A stretch of DNA of 10,975 bases from Gammaproteobacteria bacterium (GTDB taxonomy: Bacteria; Pseudomonadota; Gammaproteobacteria; Steroidobacterales; Steroidobacteraceae): contig JASHUC010000218.1 in NCBI GenBank assembly GCA_030040235.1, forward strand, positions 1 to 10,975, read 5' to 3'. Of this stretch, positions 6,219 to 10,975 are shown piece by piece. The position numbers and the translations under genes were made by a program. A model generated the notes under the pieces. That model saw only the letters and a program-made list of their open reading frames with translations. It was not told the origin of the DNA and searched no databases. The stretch's first letter is position 1; each line of letters starts with the position of its first letter.

Positions 6219-7178
6219 CTAAAGACCTGCGCGCGGATCGAAGGCGAGCTCGCGCCGCATCTGCTCGTACAGCGCACGAGCCGCGGGGGAGTCTGCCGGC
6301 GGCAGCGTCACCTTCAGCACCACGTACTGATCGCCGGGAGGCTGTCCAGGAAGACCCCGGCCTCGCAGGCGCAGCTTGCCGTCGGGCTGCGACCCTGCGG
6401 GGATTCGCAGCTCCACGGGGCCGCCGAGCGTCGGTGCCGTGACGGTCGCTCCGAGCGCGACCTCCCACGGGGCGACGGGCAGCGTGAGGGTGACATCACG
6501 CCCGGCGAGCTGGAAGGAGCGGTGCGGGCGCACGTGCACCTCGAGGTAAAGGTCGCCCGCGGTGCCGCCGCCCGGCGCGCTCTCGCCCTGCCCGGCAAGC
6601 CGGATGAGCTGCCCGTCGGTGACGCCGGCTGGGAGCGACACGCGAACGGTATGGGTTGCGAGCTCCACGCGGCCGTCGGCGGTGACCTGCGGCCGCTGCA
6701 ACTCGAGCATGCGCGTGCCGCCGCGGTACGCCTCCTCGAGATCGATATCGAGCCGCGCATGATGGTCCCGCCCGCCCCGGACACGCGTGCCGCGGCCAAA
6801 GGGGCTCGCACCGCCGCCGAAGAGCGAGGAGAAAAAATCGCTGAATCCCTGCGCCCCGCCATCGAACTCGAACTGAGCGCCCCCGGGGGCCTCGCCCGCA
6901 CCGCCCCGGAACTCGAACCCGCTCGCGAAGTCCGGTGGCGGACGGAACGGCTGGCCCTGCTTCCACTGCGAGCCGAGCTGATCGTAGGCGGCGCGCTTCT
7001 CGGGGTCCTTGAGGACCTCGTAGGCCTCCTGCACCTCCTTGAACTTCTCCTCCGCGTTCGGCTCCTTGCTCACGTCCGGGTGATACTTGCGGGCGAGCCT
7101 GCGGTAGGCCTTCTTGACCTCCTCTGCAGTGGCCGTGCGCGCAACGCCGAGCGCTTGGTAGTAATCGCGGTATTCCAT
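6219..7178 (-). CDS. cbpA: CbpA-type DnaJ/Hsp40 co-chaperone
   Basis: 319-residue class II J-domain protein. Residues 1-70 are the J domain with the HPD motif at 33-35, needed to stimulate DnaK ATPase. Residues about 72-138 form a Gly/Phe-rich linker with [12 protein letters not shown] at 112-123. From about 140 to 310 come the two beta-sandwich substrate-binding domains ([32 protein letters not shown] and a second [12 protein letters not shown]). There are no zinc-finger Cys repeats, which makes it CbpA rather than DnaJ. Start placed at ATG 7178 because MEYRDYY is the usual beginning of CbpA. An in-frame ATGATG at 7214/7211 would add 12 residues and has no better ribosome site, so it stays possible. 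Followed 11 nt later by cbpM. Cytoplasmic, nucleoid-associated in E. coli; divergent from a LysR regulator. Confidence 0.93.
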   Translation of the reverse strand: MEYRDYYQALGVARTATAEEVKKAYRRLARKYHPDVSKEPNAEEKFKEVQEAYEVLKDPEKRAAYDQLGSQWKQGQPFRPPPDFASGFEFRGGAGEAPGGAQFEFDGGAQGFSDFFSSLFGGGASPFGRGTRVRGGRDHHARLDIDLEEAYRGGTRMLELQRPQVTADGRVELATHTVRVSLPAGVTDGQLIRLAGQGESAPGGGTAGDLYLEVHVRPHRSFQLAGRDVTLTLPVAPWEVALGATVTAPTLGGPVELRIPAGSQPDGKLRLRGRGLPGQPPGDQYVVLKVTLPPADSPAARALYEQMRRELAFDPRAGL

Positions 7179-7309
7179 GGGGGCCGGGCTCGCCTCGGGA
7201 GGCGCGCTCATCATGGGGACGCGCAGCAGCCGATTTCAATAGCGCCGGCGAAGCGGCATGGATCTTGCAGAAAATCCGCGGCCGATCTTTCCCAGCCCGA
7301 CCGGCCCGC
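7179..7309. promoter_or_regulatory. Divergent intergenic region between cbpA and lysR-type gene
   Basis: The 131-bp gap (95 bp if cbpA starts at 7214) should carry promoters for both directions. An imperfect dyad, GATCTT then GCAG then AAAATC at 7261-7276, is the only symmetric element I see and could be a binding site of the adjacent LysR protein; spacing is not the classical T-N11-A. No convincing -35/-10 pair was found in either direction. Confidence 0.3.
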
Positions 7310-8308
7310 ATGCATCTCTCGAGACCGCCCCCTCTGCGCAATCTGCGCGCATTTTGCGTCGCGGCTCACCACCGCAGCTTCAAGATCGCCGCGGACGAGC
7401 TGTTCCTCACGCCCTCGGCGGTGAGCCATCAGATGAGAGAGCTCGAGGAGGCGCTCGGGGTGCGCCTGTTCGAGCGCAAGACGCGCGCCATCGAGCTCAC
7501 CTCGGCCGGGCATTCGCTGTTCGATGAGGTCGCGCCGCTCCTGCAGGCGATCGACCGCAGCCTCGCGCGTTTCGTGCGCCGCAACCGCCGCCTCGTGCTG
7601 CGGTTGTTGCTGCCGCCGTTCTTCGCGACGGAGCTGTTCATCCCGCGCATCGCGAGCTTCTGCGATGCACACCCGGACATCGACATCCAGGTGGACACCC
7701 ACGATCCGCGTCCGATCGCTCATCCGCCGAGCGCCGACGTCTCGGTGCTGCTCAGCGACTCGGTCCCGCAGGGCCTTTCGGTCTCGCGACTGTTCTCGGT
7801 CTCGCTCGTCGCAGCCTGCGCGAAGATGCATGCCGATGCCGTCGCGCGCCTCGGCACGAACGTCTTCCGCGAGATGGCGTTCATCGTCCACCGCTCGCGC
7901 CCGTTCGCCTGGGCGAGCTGGGCGCAGGAAGTCGGACTCGAGGCGCCGGAGCCCAAGAACCTGATCGAGCTCGACACCATGATCGCCGTGGTGCGCGCCG
8001 CCGAGCGTGGCGTCGGCATCGCGCTCGTTCCGGAGGCGCTGTGCGGTGCGTGGTTCGAATCGGGGCGGCTGGTGCGCATCTTTCCCGTGGAGCTCGCGAC
8101 CCACGACGATTACTTTCTGGTGACGCGCCTCAAGGATGCGCGCCGGCCGGAGGTGCTCGCGATGACCGACTGGGTGCTGCGCAATTGCACGCATCTGCCC
8201 AATATGGGGCAGAGCCCGACGATTCGCACCGTCGCCATGCACGCCGAGCCTGAGGGGGGCGAGGCAGGCGCAGCGCCCGCCGACCCCGCCACCCGCCGGC
8301 GGCGATGA
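7310..8308 (+). CDS. LysR-family transcriptional regulator, GcvA-like
   Basis: 332-residue LysR regulator. Residues about 9-66 form the winged helix-turn-helix: LRAFCVAAHHRSFKIAADEL then LTPSAVSHQMRELEEALG with the recognition helix near 34-46, followed by VRLFERKTRAIELTSAG. LTPSAVSHQ is characteristic of the GcvA subgroup, whose known members control glycine cleavage, beta-lactamase and various catabolic genes. A linker helix covers about 67-95 and the effector-binding domain runs to about 295, with ERGVGIALVPEALC typical of its last lobe. The last about 28 residues are an Ala/Gly/Glu-rich tail ending in four arginines. Start at ATG 7310 is the usual place before the HTH, though no clear ribosome site precedes it; TTG 7265 is an in-frame alternative. 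Target and effector unknown: neighbours are cbpA, divergent, and a secreted TPR-like gene 118 bp downstream. Confidence 0.92.
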   Translation: MHLSRPPPLRNLRAFCVAAHHRSFKIAADELFLTPSAVSHQMRELEEALGVRLFERKTRAIELTSAGHSLFDEVAPLLQAIDRSLARFVRRNRRLVLRLLLPPFFATELFIPRIASFCDAHPDIDIQVDTHDPRPIAHPPSADVSVLLSDSVPQGLSVSRLFSVSLVAACAKMHADAVARLGTNVFREMAFIVHRSRPFAWASWAQEVGLEAPEPKNLIELDTMIAVVRAAERGVGIALVPEALCGAWFESGRLVRIFPVELATHDDYFLVTRLKDARRPEVLAMTDWVLRNCTHLPNMGQSPTIRTVAMHAEPEGGEAGAAPADPATRRRR

Positions 8309-8426
8309 GCTTCGATCAACCATCGCTCCAAAACTTTTCGTTTGTCCGGGATGCGCGCGGTTTCTATCGTTTGTCGCACGCTCGCGAGCCGTGAGCGCTT
8401 CAGCAAACGACACCGAGGAGACTGCG
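8309..8426 (+). promoter_or_regulatory. Upstream region with repeated TCGTTTG motif
   Basis: The 118-bp gap before the secreted TPR-like gene is noticeably less GC-rich than its surroundings. It holds TCGTTTGTC at 8338-8346 and again at 8367-8375, plus an inverted TCGTTTG (read as CAAACGA) at 8404-8410 next to the ribosome site GAGGAG (8415-8420). The repeats could be operator half-sites; no standard -35/-10 pair with normal spacing was found. Confidence 0.4.
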
Positions 8427-8993
8427 ATGAGAAGATTCTTCAGGAACGCCGGACCTGCAGCGTTCGGCCTGGTGGTTCTGGGCTCGATGACGGCGGGCGC
8501 GGCCGCGCGCGTCGAGCCCGCCGCACACAAGCTCGCGCTCGTCGCCTACGTGGACGGCCCCGCCGGCGAGGCTCTGCTCGCCAAACGCTACGGTACCGTC
8601 CTCGAGCGGCTCGCCGCACACGCGCCGTTCGCAGATGCGGTCCCGGCGAGCACCAATCTGTGCGTCGCCTACATCATGACGCGTCACTGGCCCGCGGCGG
8701 ATGCGGCCTGCGACGCGGCGCTGCGCGAGGCGCAGCTCGATGACCCAGAGCCCACCCTGGCCGCACGCCGCGTGCGCAACGAGGAGGTGGCCATCGGTTA
8801 TTCAAACAGAGCCGTGCTGAAGCTGATCGAGGGGCGCGCCGCGAGCGCGGCCGACGACTTGGCGAAAGCGCGCAGGCTCTCGAGCGCGAGCTTCGCTTCG
8901 CAGAATCTGAGCGCTGCCGGAGCGCTCACGAGCACCTTCACGGCCGCGATCGAGGCGCCTCGAAGCTCGGCCGCCCGAGCGACATCTCCGTAA
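8427..8993 (+). CDS. Secreted TPR-like protein of unknown function
   Basis: 188-residue protein. Seen: a Sec signal peptide (RRFFRN basic start, hydrophobic core about 11-22, likely cleavage after an Ala in AGAAA near 23-27). Then two helical repeat-like blocks: YVDGPAGEALLAKRYGTVLERL near 41-62, and GYSNRAVLKLIEGRAASAADDLAKARRL at 124-151, the latter with the pattern of a tetratricopeptide unit. Cys79 and Cys95 could form a disulfide in the periplasm. No lipobox and no later membrane span, so probably soluble periplasmic. Similar short TPR-like proteins occur as hypotheticals in several proteobacteria, but I know of no assigned function. The start is firm: GAGGAG 6 nt before ATG 8427. The last 19 codons (8938-8993) lie over the end of the opposite-strand M16 gene and encode a low-complexity Ala/Ser tail, perhaps a late extension. 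Confidence 0.8.
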   Translation: MRRFFRNAGPAAFGLVVLGSMTAGAAARVEPAAHKLALVAYVDGPAGEALLAKRYGTVLERLAAHAPFADAVPASTNLCVAYIMTRHWPAADAACDAALREAQLDDPEPTLAARRVRNEEVAIGYSNRAVLKLIEGRAASAADDLAKARRLSSASFASQNLSAAGALTSTFTAAIEAPRSSAARATSP

Positions 8994-10359
8994 CGGGTCC
9001 GTAGCGTCCGAGCGAGGCGCGAACGCGCGCCGCATCGGCGATGAGCACGATCTGGGCGCGGGCCGGATCGGGAAACGCCTCGAGGATCACCCGTCGCGCA
9101 TCCTCCGGGGTCACACCGCGCAGCGCCGCCTCGTAGCCGCCGATGTACGCGGGCGTGAGGTGATAGACCTCGAGCTCCGCGAAGGCGGCCGCCCAGTCGG
9201 CGGCCGTTTCGAAGGCGAGCGGATACTGACCGAGCACATAGGCGCGCGCCGACTCGAGCAGCGCGCGCGACACGCCGCCGGATTTGAGCCGAGCGAGCGT
9301 TGCGAGCGCAAGGTCGAGTGCCTCTGCCGTGTGGTCCGTCTCGACCAGCGAGCGGATCGCGAACTCCCCGCGCACTGCGCCGCGCACGAAGCTCGAAGAG
9401 GCCTCGTAGGAGAGACCCGACCGGATGCGCAGCGCGCTGTTGAGCAGCGAGGTGAAACGCCCGCCGTAGAGCGTATTGACGAGCTCGAGCGCCGCGCGCC
9501 GCCGATAGCGCCGGTCGACCCCGAGCGCGCCGATCCAGAAGTAGCTCTGCGTCGCGCCCGGAAGATCGATGAGGAGCACACCGCGCCGGCGCGGGCCGCG
9601 GGGGCGAGGGAGCGGCGGGAGCGGCTGCGCCGCAGCCCGCCATTCGCCGAATGCCTTGGCCGCCGCGCGGGCGAGCCGCGGTGCGTTCACATCGCCCGCG
9701 AACACGAGCGCGAGCCGGTCGGCGCCGAAATGGCCGCGGTAGTAGCGCACCACGTCCTCGAGGGTCGCCGCGGCAAGCGATTGCTCGCTTCCGCAGACCG
9801 GCCGCCCGTAGGGATGACGGCCGAACAGGAACGCCCGGCCGTAGATACCGAGCAGCTCGGCCGGGTCGGAGTCCTTTGCCGCCTTGATGAGCTCGATCTG
9901 GCGGGCGCGCAGCTTCTCGAGCTCCGGACCCGACCAGCGCGGCGCGAGCAGCGCATCCGCAAGGAGCTCGAGCATGCGTCCTTGATGCTGCGAGAGGAAT
10001 TGTCCGCCGACCGCGATGTGATCCGGGGCCGTCGCTGCGGCGAAGCTGCCGCCCACCTCCTCGACCGCCTCGGCGAATGCGAACTCGTCGCGCCCGGCCG
10101 CACCTCTTCCGAGCAGCCCCGCAGCCAGCGCACTCACGCCCGCCTTGCCGGGCGGGTCGCCGCGAGCGCCTCCGGGCAGCACCGCGCAGAACGCGACGAG
10201 CGGCACGTCGCGATGCGGCACGATGATGAGGCGCACGCCGTTCGGTAGTGTCCAGCGGCCGTGAAGCGGCACCCGCACCTCGTGCGCGCGCCGCCGCGCG
10301 GCTCCGGCGCGCGGTTCGGCCGAGCGTGTCGCGGCCTTGGGCTGCGGGCGGGTCGTCAT
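8938..10359 (-). CDS. M16 (insulinase) family peptidase-like subunit lacking the zinc site
   Basis: 473-residue M16 protein with both halves of the fold. Seen: WTLPNGVRLIIVPH at 36-49 (family start), FGRHPYGRPVCGSE at 179-192, YYRGHFGADRLALVFAGDV at 206-224 and, in the second domain, LYGGRFTSLLNSALRIRSGLSYEASS at 297-322. The latter keeps Arg311 and Tyr318, the R-xxxGLx-Y pair that holds substrate. The HxxEH zinc motif expected near 77-81 reads ALAAG, so it cannot bind zinc there. This is the pattern of the non-catalytic subunit in heterodimeric bacterial M16 proteases (as in the Sphingomonas SPH2681/SPH2682 pair) and of the mitochondrial MPP alpha subunit. The ATG at 10359 overlaps the TGA of the upstream M16 gene (ATGA), implying co-translation. 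The N-terminal 30 residues are Arg/Ala-rich without a hydrophobic core, so probably cytoplasmic. The 3' end overlaps the convergent gene by 56 bp. Confidence 0.9.
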   Translation of the reverse strand: MTTRPQPKAATRSAEPRAGAARRRAHEVRVPLHGRWTLPNGVRLIIVPHRDVPLVAFCAVLPGGARGDPPGKAGVSALAAGLLGRGAAGRDEFAFAEAVEEVGGSFAAATAPDHIAVGGQFLSQHQGRMLELLADALLAPRWSGPELEKLRARQIELIKAAKDSDPAELLGIYGRAFLFGRHPYGRPVCGSEQSLAAATLEDVVRYYRGHFGADRLALVFAGDVNAPRLARAAAKAFGEWRAAAQPLPPLPRPRGPRRRGVLLIDLPGATQSYFWIGALGVDRRYRRRAALELVNTLYGGRFTSLLNSALRIRSGLSYEASSSFVRGAVRGEFAIRSLVETDHTAEALDLALATLARLKSGGVSRALLESARAYVLGQYPLAFETAADWAAAFAELEVYHLTPAYIGGYEAALRGVTPEDARRVILEAFPDPARAQIVLIADAARVRASLGRYGPVTEMSLGRPSFEAPRSRP

Positions 10360-10975
10360 CGCCTGCGCCGGGCGCCGAGCGGGTGAAGCACCCCGACGGT
10401 TCTGCGCCGCGGATCGAGCACGGTGCGCGCCGCCGCTCGGATCTGAGCCCGGGTGAGCGCCGCGTAGCGCGCCGGGACCTCGAACAGGGCGCGAAAATCC
10501 CCGCGCAGCACCTCGTGCTCGCCGAGCAGATGTGCCTTGCCGTCGAGGGTGGCGAGCTGCCGGAAATGCTGCGCGGCCGCGAGATTCTTCGCGCGCGCGA
10601 GCTCGGCCTCCGTGAGGCCGCGCTCGACGATGCTCGCGAGCTCCCGGTCGAGCGCGCTCCGTACCGCCCGCGGGTCGGCGCCCTCCGGCAGCGTCACGTG
10701 CAGCCAGAACAGACCCGGGTCGAACCCCTCGTGCCACTCGCCCGTCACCTCGACGGCGACTCTCAGCTGCTCGACGAGCAGCCGGTGCAGCCGCGATGCT
10801 TCACCCTCGACGAGCGCGATGAGCAGCAATCGCACCGCCGGGCCGCGCGCATCGTGTGCCGCCGGCGCCTTGTACGCGTACTGCAGCAGCGGAGTGCGTC
10901 CCTTGCGATGCAGGGTAACGCCGCGTTCCCCGAGCTGCGCGGGCTCGCGCACCCGCAGCGCCGGCGGCGGATCAC
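10356..10975 (-). CDS. M16 family peptidase, C-terminal part (5' end outside window)
   Basis: The last 205 codons of a gene entering from the right edge; an M16 protein is about 420-460 residues, so roughly half is seen. Visible: PPPALRVREPAQLGERGVTLHRKG, the usual interdomain start of M16 domain 2, then TPLLQYAYKAPAA, the GEASRLHRLLVEQL block (family form GxSSRLYxxLV) and LTEAELARAKNLAAAQHFRQL, ending in TVGVLHPLGARRRR. The N-terminal domain that would carry HxxEH is outside, so activity cannot be judged here. Because its partner downstream lacks the motif, this one is inferred to be the catalytic subunit. The TGA at 10356 overlaps the partner's ATG. No internal start is likely: the GTG at 10952 falls within conserved domain sequence. 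Confidence 0.88.
   Translation of the reverse strand, partial: DPPPALRVREPAQLGERGVTLHRKGRTPLLQYAYKAPAAHDARGPAVRLLLIALVEGEASRLHRLLVEQLRVAVEVTGEWHEGFDPGLFWLHVTLPEGADPRAVRSALDRELASIVERGLTEAELARAKNLAAAQHFRQLATLDGKAHLLGEHEVLRGDFRALFEVPARYAALTRAQIRAAARTVLDPRRRTVGVLHPLGARRRR

Noticed and set aside
6207..7424. 405-codon plus-strand open frame opposite cbpA
   Set aside because: cbpA is certain on the other strand; this frame crosses into the LysR start region and shows no domain.
8293..8302. Perfect 10-bp palindrome CCGCCGGCGG at the end of the LysR gene, considered as a terminator
   Set aside because: It lies within the coding tail, has no loop and no following T-run, so it is not a rho-independent terminator.
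8334..8367. TTGTCC/TTCTAT as a sigma-70 promoter for the TPR-like gene
   Set aside because: The spacer is only 14 bp and the boxes are poor; other pairings give more than 20 bp. Not supported as a promoter.
7211..8530. 439-codon minus-strand open frame across the LysR gene
   Set aside because: Lies opposite a well-supported LysR regulator and crosses its intergenic regions; the translation is Arg/His/Asp-rich without motifs.
9160..10248. 362-codon plus-strand open frame opposite the M16 gene
   Set aside because: Shadow of a gene with full M16 motifs; no domain or ribosome site.

Overview
The window reads as a high-GC chromosomal segment (roughly 70% GC by eye, strong G/C preference at third codon positions, CTC and CTG as main leucine codons) from a proteobacterium, most likely a gammaproteobacterium near the Xanthomonadales, Steroidobacterales or Nevskiales. 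The lineage is inferred from the aryl-polyene/xanthomonadin-type genes, the CbpA-CbpM chaperone pair and the paired M16 peptidases; no rRNA or other taxonomic marker is present. Genes are tightly packed: no stretch over 300 bases lacks a gene, and I saw no tRNA, rRNA, CRISPR array or insertion sequence.

Left part (1-4695, all minus strand): a six-gene run transcribed right to left: PlsC-like acyltransferase, acyl carrier protein, family 2 glycosyltransferase, LpxL-type acyltransferase, FAD-dependent halogenase-like oxidoreductase, and a FabG-type ketoreductase cut by the left edge. The last four genes are joined by stop/start overlaps (ATGA, ATGA, GTGA), so this is almost certainly one operon. 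The mix of ACP, ketoreductase, two different acyltransferases and a sugar transferase is that of an aryl polyene (APE)/xanthomonadin pigment cluster. The ketosynthases, dehydratases, aryl-activating enzyme and exporter expected of such a cluster are absent here and are inferred to lie left of the window. The halogenase-like enzyme keeps the WxWxIP motif, which makes halogenation of the pigment head group a testable idea.

Middle (4696-5893, plus strand): a divergent intergenic region, a small protein of unknown function with a very basic N-terminal tail, and a DUF924 protein.

Right part (5884-10975): cbpA-cbpM (minus strand; J-domain co-chaperone and its modulator), tail to tail with the DUF924 gene and divergent from a GcvA-like LysR regulator (plus). 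Next comes a secreted TPR-like protein (plus), whose 3' end overlaps by 56 bp the end of an M16 peptidase-family gene on the minus strand. That gene lacks the zinc-binding motif and is coupled by another ATGA overlap to a second M16 gene that runs off the right edge. The pair looks like an inactive/active heterodimeric M16 protease.
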